From Chitinophagaceae bacterium (lineage in GTDB: Bacteria > Bacteroidota > Bacteroidia > Chitinophagales > Chitinophagaceae): DNA of 35,936 nucleotides. Shown in pieces: positions 24,173-32,392 of this stretch. The stretch spans positions 1-35,936 of the forward strand of contig SEAC01000021.1 in the NCBI GenBank assembly GCA_004173235.1, written 5' to 3'. The position numbers were made by a program, and so were the translations under genes. Positions within the stretch are counted from its first letter, which is position 1, and every line of letters starts with the position of its first letter. The notes beneath the pieces are model-generated. The model saw only the letters and a list, made by a program, of their open reading frames with translations. It did not search any database and was not told the origin of the DNA.

Positions 24173-26359
24173 ATGTCAACCCTTCGCTTCGAAGCGCTGA
24201 AGAACATCAGCACAACGGCACCGGAAATTTCCGCCACGCCGAAAGTGACCGCCATTTTTGCCGAGAACGTCTTCACCCACCAGGTGGCCCGGCAATTTCT
24301 GGCCGACGAAGCCTATAAAAGCCTCATGGCTTCCGTAAAGAACGGGCACAAGATCGACCGCAGCATGGCCAACCAGATCGCCAACGGACTGCGCGCCTGG
24401 GCGGAAAGCAAAGGCGTTACGCACTACACCCACTGGTTTCAGCCCCTCACCGGCACTACCGCCGAAAAACACGACTCCTTTTTTACCCTGAAAAGCGACG
24501 GCACCGCCATTGAAACCTTCGACGGCGACGCACTCATCCAGCAGGAACCCGATGCCTCTTCTTTCCCCAACGGCGGTCTGCGCGCAACATTCGAAGCACG
24601 TGGCTACACGGCCTGGGATCCTTCCTCGCCCGCGTTCATCATGGACATCGGAACGGGCCGCACCCTGTGCATCCCCACGATCTTCATTTCGTACACCGGC
24701 GAATCGCTCGACTATAAAGCACCGCTGGTGAAGGCGCTCGAAGCCCTCAACCGCGCCGCCGTAGACGTATGCAACTTCTTCGACAAGAACGTTACCCGCG
24801 TAACGCCGACCCTCGGCTGGGAACAGGAGTACTTCGTGGTGGATGAAGGCCTCTTTAACGCCCGCCCCGACCTGCTACTGTGCGGCCGCACCGTGTTCGG
24901 CCACTCGCCCGCAAAAGGCCAGCAGCTCGAAGACCACTACTTCGGATCCATCCCGGAGCGCGTGTACGCGTTCATGCGCGACTACGAGCAGGAATCGTAC
25001 AAGCTCGGAATCCCGCTCCGCACCCGTCACAACGAAGTAGCGCCCGCACAGTTCGAGTGCGCGCCCATCTTCGAAGAAGTGAACATCGCCGTAGACCACA
25101 ACACGCTCCTGATGGACGTGATGACCCGCGTGGCCGCGCGCCATGGCCTCCGCGTGCTGCTGCACGAAAAGCCTTTCGCCGGCATCAACGGCTCGGGCAA
25201 GCACAATAACTGGAGCATGGCCACCGACACCGGCGTGAACCTGCTCGCACCCGGCAAAACGCCGAAGACCAACCTGATGTTCCTCACGTTCTTCGTGAAC
25301 ACCATCAAGGCCGTGCACGACTATGCCGACCTGCTGCGTGCTTCCATCGCATCTGCTTCCAACGACTTCCGCCTCGGTGCCAACGAAGCGCCTCCCGCCA
25401 TCATCTCGGTGTTCGTTGGTCAATACCTTGCAAAGGTGCTCAACGATGTGAAAGAGCGCGTGGGCGACAAGTTCGACGAGCAGGATGAAAGCATGCTGAA
25501 GATGGACATCCACCGCTCCATTCCCGAGCTGCTCCTCGACAACACCGACCGAAACCGCACATCGCCCTTCGCATTCACGGGCAACAAGTTCGAGTTCCGC
25601 GCCGTCGGCTCCACTGCCAACTGCGCCAACCCGATGACCGTGCTCAACACCATCATGGCCGAAACGCTGAAGAACTTTAAGCGTGACGTTGATGGTCTTA
25701 TCGAAAAGGGCGAGAAGAAAGAGATCGCTATCCTGCACACCATCCGTGAGTATATCGTTAGCTCGGAGAAGGTGCTTTTTGAAGGCGATGGCTACAGCGA
25801 TGAATGGGCACAGGAAGCCGAGCGCCGCGGCCTGCCGAACGTGAAGACCACGCCGCTTGCGCTCGATGCAATGGTAACCGAACTATCGCTCAAGCTGTTT
25901 GAAGACAACGGAATCTACACACATGCCGAACTCGAGGCACGCCACGAGATCGAGCTGGAGAAGTACATCAAGAAAGTGCAGATCGAAAGCCGCCTGATGG
26001 TGGAACTCGCTACCACGCACATTCTGCCTGCTGCCGTGCGCTACCAGGGCACGCTGATCAACAACCTGCGCGGATTGAAAGAAGTGGGTCTCGACGCCAG
26101 CGCCAGCTGCACGCGCACAATGCTGGAAAAACTTTCCCGCCACATCGAAGAAGCAACCCGCTCGGTTGAAGCCATGGTGGAAGCACGCAAGAAGTGCAAC
26201 AACATCACCGACACCCGCGAAAAAGCCATTGCCTACTGCACAGAGGTAAAAGAAGCACACTTCGACAACCTTCGCTACCACGCCGACAAACTCGAGCAAC
26301 TGGTAGACGACCGCGAGTGGACGCTCCCCAAATACCGCGAGCTGCTCTTCGTGCGCTAA
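24173..26359 (+). CDS. glnN: Type III glutamine synthetase
   Basis: The 728-residue product is GSIII, the large dodecameric form typical of Bacteroidota and some cyanobacteria, which joins ammonia and glutamate using ATP. Marker segments include MDIGTGRTLCIPTIF, LGWEQEYFVVDE, RHNEVAPAQFECAPIFEEVN and the glutamate/ATP site HEKPFAGINGSGKHNNWSM. The C-terminal third (from about 560) is the GSIII-specific helical region. It appears monocistronic: 110 bp of AT-rich DNA precedes it and a strong terminator follows. No adenylylation motif is expected for this class. Confidence 0.97.
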   Translation: MSTLRFEALKNISTTAPEISATPKVTAIFAENVFTHQVARQFLADEAYKSLMASVKNGHKIDRSMANQIANGLRAWAESKGVTHYTHWFQPLTGTTAEKHDSFFTLKSDGTAIETFDGDALIQQEPDASSFPNGGLRATFEARGYTAWDPSSPAFIMDIGTGRTLCIPTIFISYTGESLDYKAPLVKALEALNRAAVDVCNFFDKNVTRVTPTLGWEQEYFVVDEGLFNARPDLLLCGRTVFGHSPAKGQQLEDHYFGSIPERVYAFMRDYEQESYKLGIPLRTRHNEVAPAQFECAPIFEEVNIAVDHNTLLMDVMTRVAARHGLRVLLHEKPFAGINGSGKHNNWSMATDTGVNLLAPGKTPKTNLMFLTFFVNTIKAVHDYADLLRASIASASNDFRLGANEAPPAIISVFVGQYLAKVLNDVKERVGDKFDEQDESMLKMDIHRSIPELLLDNTDRNRTSPFAFTGNKFEFRAVGSTANCANPMTVLNTIMAETLKNFKRDVDGLIEKGEKKEIAILHTIREYIVSSEKVLFEGDGYSDEWAQEAERRGLPNVKTTPLALDAMVTELSLKLFEDNGIYTHAELEARHEIELEKYIKKVQIESRLMVELATTHILPAAVRYQGTLINNLRGLKEVGLDASASCTRTMLEKLSRHIEEATRSVEAMVEARKKCNNITDTREKAIAYCTEVKEAHFDNLRYHADKLEQLVDDREWTLPKYRELLFVR

Positions 26360-26371
26360 AACAGACAACAA

Positions 26372-26403
26372 TGAAAAAACCCGCCATCCGGTGGGTTTTT
26401 TCA
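26372..26403 (+). terminator. glnN terminator, bidirectional form
   Basis: TGAAAAAACCC GCC, loop ATCC, GGT GGGTTTTTTCA. The stem is 14 bp with one G-T pair and has A- and T-runs on either side, so it can end transcription from both strands. It lies 12 bases after the glnN stop and also faces the converging gene at 26538. Confidence 0.92.
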
Positions 26404-26537
26404 TGCGGCACACGCGCCGGGCAACACGAACTCACGACAACTCAAAGCACGACAATTTATCGTTATTGGTTCAATCGCAGAGCAAATCGAAGTGGCGTCT
26501 TGTCTTTGTGCCATCGTGCAACAGGCCGCCTGCGCCG

Positions 26538-27371
26538 TCACTTCTTCCTGTTCAGCGCTCCCAAAAAGATATGTTCATAACTCACCATGAACTGTCCTCT
26601 CGAAAAACGATAGATATCGCTGGAAAGCTCGAAGCGATAGCCCAGGTTCAGTTTGCCGGTGCTGTTGAATATGAGCTGTACCGAAGGCGCGAGATCGACA
26701 TAATATTTCTCACGCACAAAGTTCAGGTTGCGGTGGCCCAGTAGTTCTACGTACAGGTTGAGGTTCGTTTGGTTGTAATCCTTGTACTGAACAGGCAGGA
26801 TCAGCACACCCGCGGATAGTGAATACTGCAGTGCCTCGAAGGCATAGCGGTCGCCGGAGGTCTTTTCGAAACGCTCCTTGGGGAGGAGTTGTATCATGCT
26901 GCCCGATGCGGAAAACGCCCACCGGTGGAGCAGTTGCGTTGCGATAACGCCACCTTGTACACCGGTCTGATCGCCCATCATATTGATGTCGTTGTGATCG
27001 AGGTGATTGCGGCTCCAGGTGCCGGCGGCAAAGGCAGCCATCCGGAAATGCCGGTGCACTTCGTCATTGCTGTAGAAGCGATACTTGGCGTAAGCCCGCG
27101 CGCCTTCCCACATAAAACGCTGCTCGTGCATGTCCGAAAACAACAGCGCGCCGTGTAGCATCCAGTTCTTGTTGAGGCCGAACATCACCTCGGGCATATA
27201 GCGTTGCCGGATCTTGTTGTCGTGCACAGAGCGCATATACATTCCGGTGAGCTTCGCGCTGACGGAATGCGATGGCATGTTCGACGCCGGCTCGGCCCAG
27301 GGATAGAGCTCCTGCGCCGGTGCGGAAAAAAAGGCGCCGGCAAGTGCCAGCGCCATCAGGTATTTCTTCAT
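26538..27371 (-). CDS. Probable outer-membrane protein of the metal operon
   Basis: The 277-residue product has a signal peptide (MKKYLMALALAGAFFSAPAQ) and a mature part of alternating beta-strand pattern without hydrophobic helices, suggesting a small outer-membrane beta-barrel. Met and His are frequent in likely loops: EPASNMPSHSV, GMYMRSV, FSDMHEQRFMWEGA, VHRHFRM and NHLDHNDINMMGDQ, which would suit soft-metal binding (inference). It starts 2 bp after the stop of the HMA protein gene, so the two are in one operon. I do not recognise a named family. Confidence 0.7.
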   Translation of the reverse strand: MKKYLMALALAGAFFSAPAQELYPWAEPASNMPSHSVSAKLTGMYMRSVHDNKIRQRYMPEVMFGLNKNWMLHGALLFSDMHEQRFMWEGARAYAKYRFYSNDEVHRHFRMAAFAAGTWSRNHLDHNDINMMGDQTGVQGGVIATQLLHRWAFSASGSMIQLLPKERFEKTSGDRYAFEALQYSLSAGVLILPVQYKDYNQTNLNLYVELLGHRNLNFVREKYYVDLAPSVQLIFNSTGKLNLGYRFELSSDIYRFSRGQFMVSYEHIFLGALNRKK

Positions 27372-27373
27372 CG

Positions 27374-27916
27374 TTAAATGATCACATGGTAAATACGCGC
27401 TTCGGCAGCGCCCCTGGTGCAACAGGCGGCCATCCGCCCGGTCCTCACGCAGGCCATGGTCGACTTAGCCGTCCACTTCCGGTATTCCTTGGCGGGTACG
27501 AACGATTTGTCTACCAGCTGGAAACTCACCGTGCCCGCCACCGACTGGCTGGCGGCATTGAGAAAGTGAAACGTTTGCCCCCCGATCTGCAGGTGCTCAT
27601 CTTTCTGCAGCGTTGCCGGGGTAGGCAGCTGCGCAGTCACTTTGAGCGTGGCCACGGCAAAGCCCGCATCTTCCACGGCTGCCGAGAGCGCGTCAAAATC
27701 GACGGTCTGACCCGCCTTGAATGTCAGGTTGTATTGCTGGTTCTTGATGTCTACCTGCACCTTGTCTACGAACGCCACTTTCTCAAGTGCGTTCTTGACT
27801 GCCTTGGAGCACATCGAACAGGTGAGGCCGCTGGCCTGCAGGCTAACGCCCGTAACCTGCGCCTGTGCTGCACTGCCAAGCAGCAGGCAGAGCACGATCG
27901 CATATATTGCTTTCAT
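27374..27916 (-). CDS. Secreted heavy-metal-associated (HMA) domain protein
   Basis: The 180-residue product has a signal peptide (MKAIYAIVLCLLLGSAAQAQ) and an HMA domain (about 23-92) with the metal-binding loop GLTCSMCSKAV, Cys33 and Cys36. A second part (about 100-150) is of unknown fold, and a short tail carries Cys156, Cys165 and Cys166. HMA domains bind Cu(I), Zn(II), Hg(II) and similar ions. Here the domain is exported, not cytoplasmic, so it would act in the periplasm. It lies 28 bp after the Cys-rich HMA gene and 2 bp before the outer-membrane-like gene. The frame upstream of the Met is discarded because it overlaps that neighbour. Confidence 0.85.
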   Translation of the reverse strand: MKAIYAIVLCLLLGSAAQAQVTGVSLQASGLTCSMCSKAVKNALEKVAFVDKVQVDIKNQQYNLTFKAGQTVDFDALSAAVEDAGFAVATLKVTAQLPTPATLQKDEHLQIGGQTFHFLNAASQSVAGTVSFQLVDKSFVPAKEYRKWTAKSTMACVRTGRMAACCTRGAAEARIYHVII

Positions 27917-27944
27917 GTCTAAATGTATTTGAGGTGAACGAATG

Positions 27945-28505
27945 TTAGCCCTTGGCGCAGCAAGCGGCCTTGGGTGCACAGCTACCGGATGCAGGGGTGG
28001 AGCACGCCTTGTGGGGAGCAGCGGCGCCGGTGCGGTCGTCTTTTTTGCAGCAGTCTTTACCTGCACAGCCGCCTTCCTTGCAGCAGCTCATATCCGGAGC
28101 GCATTTGCCATCCTTCATGCAGGAAGTTTCCTTGCACTTCTCGCTTTCGCAGCAGCTGGCGGGTGTGGTTGCACCGGCGCGCTCATACTGGCAGCAGGCG
28201 TGCAGTTTGGCATACGCATCGTCGCTGGCTTTCACCGTTTCGGTGTCGTAGCCAACGGCGGCCACAGCTTGTTCGATCCTGGCCGTGGTTGTTTTGGAAG
28301 CGTTGTAGCGAACGGTAAGGATCTTGCTATCCGTGTTCCAGGAAGCGAAGCTGGCGCCGGCGTTGCGGGCAGCGGTTTCGATCTTCTTCTGGCACATTCC
28401 GCATTCGCCGGCCACCCGGATCGTTTGCTTTTTGGTTTGTGCGAAGGCAGTAGTTGCGAAGCAGATAAGGAACAGGATGCTGAGGGCAGACAGAATATTT
28501 TTCAT
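27945..28505 (-). CDS. Secreted HMA protein with metallothionein-like cysteine-rich tail
   Basis: The 186-residue product has a signal peptide (MKNILSALSILFLICFATTAFAQ), an HMA domain (about 26-92) with GECGMCQKKIE (Cys35, Cys38), and a tail from residue 104 to 183. The tail contains 16 cysteines at 104, 105, 118, 119, 124, 129, 135, 141, 142, 147, 152, 153, 168, 176, 182 and 183. The CC pairs and interleaved Lys/Asp resemble metallothioneins, though no established metallothionein family is recognised. It probably sequesters soft metal ions in the periplasm (inference). It is second in an operon with a HYC_CC_PP protein, another HMA protein and a probable outer-membrane protein. Confidence 0.85.
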   Translation of the reverse strand: MKNILSALSILFLICFATTAFAQTKKQTIRVAGECGMCQKKIETAARNAGASFASWNTDSKILTVRYNASKTTTARIEQAVAAVGYDTETVKASDDAYAKLHACCQYERAGATTPASCCESEKCKETSCMKDGKCAPDMSCCKEGGCAGKDCCKKDDRTGAAAPHKACSTPASGSCAPKAACCAKG

Positions 28506-28569
28506 CGTTGTGTTTTTTTTGAAATAGACAATAAAAGACCATTGGCTCGGATGAGCAGAGGCACTTCGT

Positions 28570-29007
28570 CTAAATCAGGAAAACACAGTTGCGCAGGTAG
28601 GTGCCCTGCTTATCGATGAGGGGCGGCCCGTGGATGGGCGTGGCCGGCCGGGGCAGCTCGTTAACCGGCGCATGGAGCGCGTAGGTGTGCTGCACGGGCA
28701 CGAGGGCGGGCACTGAAAAAGCGAAGAAAATAGAGGAAGCCGCGGTAACATCCTGCGCCACCTTCACCACTTTTACCTGGTCGTGGCAGCAGTTGTTTTT
28801 CTTTTGCGACATGCCGCAGGTGGCGCAGCGGTCGCCCTCCTGAGTACCGATGGCCCACGAATGATAGCGGTCCATGCAGTAATGCAGGTTCACCACGAAA
28901 CCGGTGCTTACCGTGAAGTAAGCGATCAGGGTCAATATGGCGAACAGCTTTTTCAACGGGGTAAAGGTAACCCAACGGGTGAAATAAATGAACCTGATTC
29001 TCGTCAA
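28570..29007 (-). CDS. HYC_CC_PP family protein
   Basis: The 145-residue product has one hydrophobic segment (KLFAILTLIAYFTVSTGFVV) followed by NLHYCMDRYHSW, the cysteine cluster CATCGMSQKKNNCCHD and a late HGPPL, in the order that gives the family its name. Such genes usually accompany heavy-metal export or sequestration genes in Bacteroidota. The start is uncertain: ATG at 29007, or TTG at 28956, which would give a tidier MKKLFAIL signal and lies five bases after a TACCTTTA (28968-28961). It is the first gene of the minus-strand metal operon. Confidence 0.78.
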   Translation of the reverse strand: MTRIRFIYFTRWVTFTPLKKLFAILTLIAYFTVSTGFVVNLHYCMDRYHSWAIGTQEGDRCATCGMSQKKNNCCHDQVKVVKVAQDVTAASSIFFAFSVPALVPVQHTYALHAPVNELPRPATPIHGPPLIDKQGTYLRNCVFLI

Positions 29008-29347
29008 GGGATGTTAAGGTGAAGAAAAAAGGCGCGGCCCACACCTGCCTCCCTTAACAAAGACAAATGCACCCGGCCGCGCCCCCATCCCCCTTCGGCG
29101 GGCAGCCGTCATCCCGTTGCGCAGCAACGGGATGACAAGGGCAAAGGGGAAAGCAAAAGGCGCGGCCCACACCTGCCTCCCTTAACAAAGACAAATGCAC
29201 CCGGCCGCGCCCCTATCCCCCTTCGGCGGGCAGCCGTCATCCCGTTGCGCAGCAACGGGATCTATGCGCGTAGCGCCGGGGCAACGTCCCGGCAAGGATG
29301 TAGTGTGGGCCCTGCGCAGCGCCGGGTTGAACGAAAAGCCACGGCCA
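29008..29347. other. 340-bp gap filled mainly by a direct repeat
   Basis: This gap between the porin gene and the HYC_CC_PP gene contains two 107-bp direct repeats and, at 29275-29293, a GCCGGG/CCCGGC stem. No credible gene was found in it. It is downstream of the porin gene and upstream of the metal operon, so it must contain that operon's promoter, but I could not identify one with confidence. Confidence 0.6.
29027..29261. repeat. 107-bp direct repeat in two copies, each with a palindrome
   Basis: Copy 1 is 29027-29133 and copy 2 is 29155-29261, offset 128 bp, with one visible difference (C at 29086, T at 29214). Each carries GGCGCGGCCC near the start and ends with the inverted repeat ATCCCGTTGC-GCA-GCAACGGGAT. 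In copy 1 the palindrome extends to 13-bp arms, GTCATCCCGTTGC and GCAACGGGATGAC (29108-29136). A relative of this palindrome is at 34024-34048. Confidence 0.95.
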
Positions 29348-31369
29348 CTAATTCACGAAACTCCAAAAGATGCCGAAGCGCAGCGTCATTCCCGGGTAGG
29401 GATAGCCTGCGGCCGCGCGGTTGTATTGCTTGAAGCCCGCAGGACTACTGAAGCGGAGCGTATTGAGATTTTCTGCCCGGATAAACGCCTTGAAGCCGCG
29501 GATGCGGAAATGCACAAATGCATTGATATCCGGACGGTTCCTGATCTGCAGCGTATCCTGGTAGGTAAACTGCCCGATGAGCGGCGAATAATTGTCGGCC
29601 TTGTAAGGTGAAGCATAACGCGCCTCGAGACCCGCGGCCAGCGTAAGGTTGCGGAAGCCGAGGTTGCCCTGGTAGGCCAGGCGCGCAATTCCGAAAAGCA
29701 GCGGCACGTGCACAGCCGCATCGCCCGCCTGCTGTTGCAGGTGCACCTCCGCATCGAGCCCCCACTTGCGGTATACCTTGAACGACTTCTTTGCCTGGAG
29801 GCGCAGTAGGTTGAACACGGCCTGCTCCTGCTGCAGGTCGAAATACCTGGTTACGTAGAGATAGTTGGTAACCAGGAAATACTCCGCTCCCAGCTGCACA
29901 CGCCAGCGCGGGTTGAACACATGGGCGAAGAAGCGGCTGCTGTTCTCTTTGAAGAACGATTCGGGCGATCCCTGCAGGTAGAAGTTGCTTCTTGTATCGT
30001 AGACGAATGAAGGCGTGCGGTTGCTGTTTTCGAAACCCACCTGCAGGCTTCCTGCTTTCGGGCCGATGAGGCGCTGCAGCCGCACCTGCACGTGGAAGTC
30101 GCCGCGATTGTAACCGGTGAGGTAAAACTCGCCCGCAGCAAGCATGTCCCACTTCTGGTTGCGGGTGCGGTTGCGGTATTCACCGTGCACCCAGATGTTG
30201 TTGTATTGCACCGTGTCGCGCACAAAGCCCTTGAGGTGCTGGTATGCCGCGCCCAGCTTGATATACTGATTGAGGTTGCTGGCAACGGGGAAGGTGTAGA
30301 CCGAGAAGTCGTTGGTCAGCTCCTTCCAGATGTCGCGAAACAGCAGGTTGGTATCGCGGCGGTTGAAGTGATAGCCGAACACGCTGTCGTAAATCAGCGA
30401 GTCGGCAACGGCATCCGCAAACACGTATTTATACTGTCCGTAGGTGAGCGTGTGTTCGAGCCGGATGCGCGGATAAAAGAGCGGGATCACAGTGGAATCC
30501 GTCACCAAGGAATCTTTGCGGCCGAGGTCGTACTGCTGGCGCAGGATGATCTTCGTTTCGCTGTACTTGCTGCCGGTGTTGATGCTCGTGTTGCCCAACA
30601 GGCCGCCGCGGCCGCGCGTGGTGCCCGATGCGAGCAACGTCGGGATGCCTGTGAGGTCGTTGAATGCCGCATCGTTGAGGTAGTCGGCGTCGGTGCGGAT
30701 GCCGCCGTTCTCCGATGCCTGCAGGCGGTTGCCCACGATGACGAGGAAGTTGTTGTAGCGTTTCCCCGGCGATTCGTACCAGCTCGTCACCAGGTAGTTG
30801 TTGTGGTTCGTATTCTGGTTGTTGAACGACCCGGGCGCATTGATCAGGCGGTAGCGCAGCGATGCATTCCACGAAGGCTTCAGGTTTTGCGTGTGCAGCA
30901 GCTCAATGAATTGCTGTCCGCCTGCACCGAGGATGTAGCCCAGCTCGGTGTAGGGGCGCGTGGTGGTATACAGCCGCGCGGCCTCGGGCGTGAAGCGATA
31001 GGCATCGTAGGCATGAAAGCCGGGGTCGAAGCCGGTGGCGGTGCGCGGCCGAAAGAGGAGCGGCTGCGACGCCGAACCCGTGTTGCCCAGGTATTGGTGG
31101 GTGAACGGGATCGGGAAGCGGCTGTAAAAATCGAGCACCGACGAATCGATGCGGTAGCGGCCGGCCGTGTCGAGGTAGCGAAACGTGATGGTGATGCTGT
31201 CCTCGTTCTTGTCGCGCCGGTGGATGCTGTCGCTCGCCGGCGCACCGCTGGTTTGCGGCAGCCCATTCTGCACCGTCTGGAAGATGTTGCGCTGCGCCCG
31301 TCCTTCCAACCCTTTGAAGGCGGAAAGAAAGCATACCGTATAAATACAAATCGTTCGCAGCAGGCGCAT
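29348..31369 (-). CDS. Putative porin (Porin_10-like outer-membrane beta-barrel)
   Basis: The 673-residue product has an N-terminal signal sequence (MRLLRTICIYTVCFLSAFKG) and a long mature part rich in aromatic beta-strands. It shows features of the Bacteroidota putative porin family: an early FRYLDTAGRYRIDSSVLDFYSRFP, FDPGFHAYDAYRF, YTELGYILGAGGQQFIELLHTQN, and a C-terminal strand ending GIFWSFVN. It probably sits in the outer membrane; its cargo is unknown. Its ATG overlaps the punA TGA by one base (TGATG), so its translation is coupled to punA. Nucleoside uptake is therefore a reasonable guess, not shown by sequence. Confidence 0.85.
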   Translation of the reverse strand: MRLLRTICIYTVCFLSAFKGLEGRAQRNIFQTVQNGLPQTSGAPASDSIHRRDKNEDSITITFRYLDTAGRYRIDSSVLDFYSRFPIPFTHQYLGNTGSASQPLLFRPRTATGFDPGFHAYDAYRFTPEAARLYTTTRPYTELGYILGAGGQQFIELLHTQNLKPSWNASLRYRLINAPGSFNNQNTNHNNYLVTSWYESPGKRYNNFLVIVGNRLQASENGGIRTDADYLNDAAFNDLTGIPTLLASGTTRGRGGLLGNTSINTGSKYSETKIILRQQYDLGRKDSLVTDSTVIPLFYPRIRLEHTLTYGQYKYVFADAVADSLIYDSVFGYHFNRRDTNLLFRDIWKELTNDFSVYTFPVASNLNQYIKLGAAYQHLKGFVRDTVQYNNIWVHGEYRNRTRNQKWDMLAAGEFYLTGYNRGDFHVQVRLQRLIGPKAGSLQVGFENSNRTPSFVYDTRSNFYLQGSPESFFKENSSRFFAHVFNPRWRVQLGAEYFLVTNYLYVTRYFDLQQEQAVFNLLRLQAKKSFKVYRKWGLDAEVHLQQQAGDAAVHVPLLFGIARLAYQGNLGFRNLTLAAGLEARYASPYKADNYSPLIGQFTYQDTLQIRNRPDINAFVHFRIRGFKAFIRAENLNTLRFSSPAGFKQYNRAAAGYPYPGMTLRFGIFWSFVN

Positions 31370-32187
31370 CAGAGACTGCGGATAAGTTCGCGGAAGATGA
31401 GCGTGAGCTTCGGCTCGGCGGCGTGGGCGGCTTCCAGCACCTCCTGGTGGGTGATGGTGTTCTCTTCTTCGCGGATGCCGATGTCGGTGATCACGCTCAT
31501 GGCAAAAACGTCCATGCCCATGTGGCGCGCTGCGATGACTTCCTGCACGGTGCTCATGCCTACGGCGTGGCCGCCCAGGGTGTTAATGAGCTGGTATTCG
31601 GCGCGCGTTTCGAACGTGGGGCCGGTGACGCCGAAGTAAACGCCTTCGCGCAGCTCGAGGCCGTTGGCTGCTGCAATGTTTTTGGCGCGGGCGATGAGTT
31701 CTTTTTTATAGGGCTCGCTCATGTCGGGGAAGCGCGCACCAAAGCGGTCGTCGTTGCGGCCAATGAGCGGGTTGATGGCGAAGAAGGAAATATGATCGGT
31801 GATGAGCATGAGGTCGCCCACCTTCCATTTTGGATTGGTGCCGCCCGCCGCGTTGGAGATGAACATCGTTTGTACGCCCAGCGCCTTCATCACGCGGATC
31901 GGGAACACCACTTCTTCGGGACTGTAGCCTTCATAGAAGTGAAAGCGGCCGGCCATGGCGATGACGGGCTTGCCGGCGATGCGGCCGAAGATCAGCTTGC
32001 CTTTATGGCCTTCCACCGTGGAAACAGGAAAGTGCGGGATGTCGCCGTAAGGAATTTCTTCGGTTACTTCGATCTCGTTGGTAAAGTTGCCGAGACCGGA
32101 GCCGAGCACGATACCCGCGGTAGCGTTGTCTTTGTTGTGGGGCTGCAGGAAGGCCGCTGCCTCCTGGATCTTGTCGTACATATTCAT
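31369..32187 (-). CDS. punA: Purine-nucleoside phosphorylase
   Basis: The 272-residue product is the trimeric class of PNP that splits inosine and guanosine with phosphate. Motifs seen are IVLGSGLGNF (phosphate binding, about 26-35), HFPVSTVEGHKGKL, AGRFHFYEGY, FISNAAGGTNP, GVYFGVTGPTFETRAEY and GMSTVQEVIAARHMG. The segment between 32188 and 32250 is a degenerate 7-bp array, not coding. The start is either MNMYDK at 32187 or MYDK at 32181. The gene is coupled to the porin gene by a one-base stop-start overlap. Confidence 0.95.
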   Translation of the reverse strand: MNMYDKIQEAAAFLQPHNKDNATAGIVLGSGLGNFTNEIEVTEEIPYGDIPHFPVSTVEGHKGKLIFGRIAGKPVIAMAGRFHFYEGYSPEEVVFPIRVMKALGVQTMFISNAAGGTNPKWKVGDLMLITDHISFFAINPLIGRNDDRFGARFPDMSEPYKKELIARAKNIAAANGLELREGVYFGVTGPTFETRAEYQLINTLGGHAVGMSTVQEVIAARHMGMDVFAMSVITDIGIREEENTITHQEVLEAAHAAEPKLTLIFRELIRSL

Positions 32188-32199
32188 CCCGGCAAAGAT

Positions 32200-32241
32200 G
32201 GGAATGAATATCGAATAACGAATATGGAATAAAGAATGATG
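32200..32241. repeat. Degenerate six-unit 7-bp array before punA
   Basis: GGGAATG, AATATCG, AATAACG, AATATGG, AATAAAG and AATGATG keep 7-bp register. The array matches the reverse complement of 17775-17816 in unit order, so this array type is dispersed. It lies within the punA leader region. Confidence 0.75.
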
Positions 32242-32363
32242 AAGGAACATACACCCGAATACGGGCAGGCGCTACGGGAATGCCATCGATCCAGCCCATT
32301 TAGCGCGCGCTGTGGGGCATTCGCTTTTGCATTTCCCTAACAGCGGGGCACAAGAGTGCTCCT

Positions 32364-32371
32364 TATTTTCG
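32364..32371 (+). promoter_or_regulatory. Possible -7 box for the lipoprotein gene
   Basis: TATTTTCG differs from TAnnTTTG at one position and lies 21 bases before the ATG at 32393. There is no -33 element at the expected distance. Confidence 0.3.
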
Positions 32372-32392
32372 ACCGGAAACGAAACCAACTCT

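Noticed and set aside
32188..32250. N-terminal extension of punA
   Set aside because: It is the translation of the degenerate 7-bp array and is not part of the PNP family.
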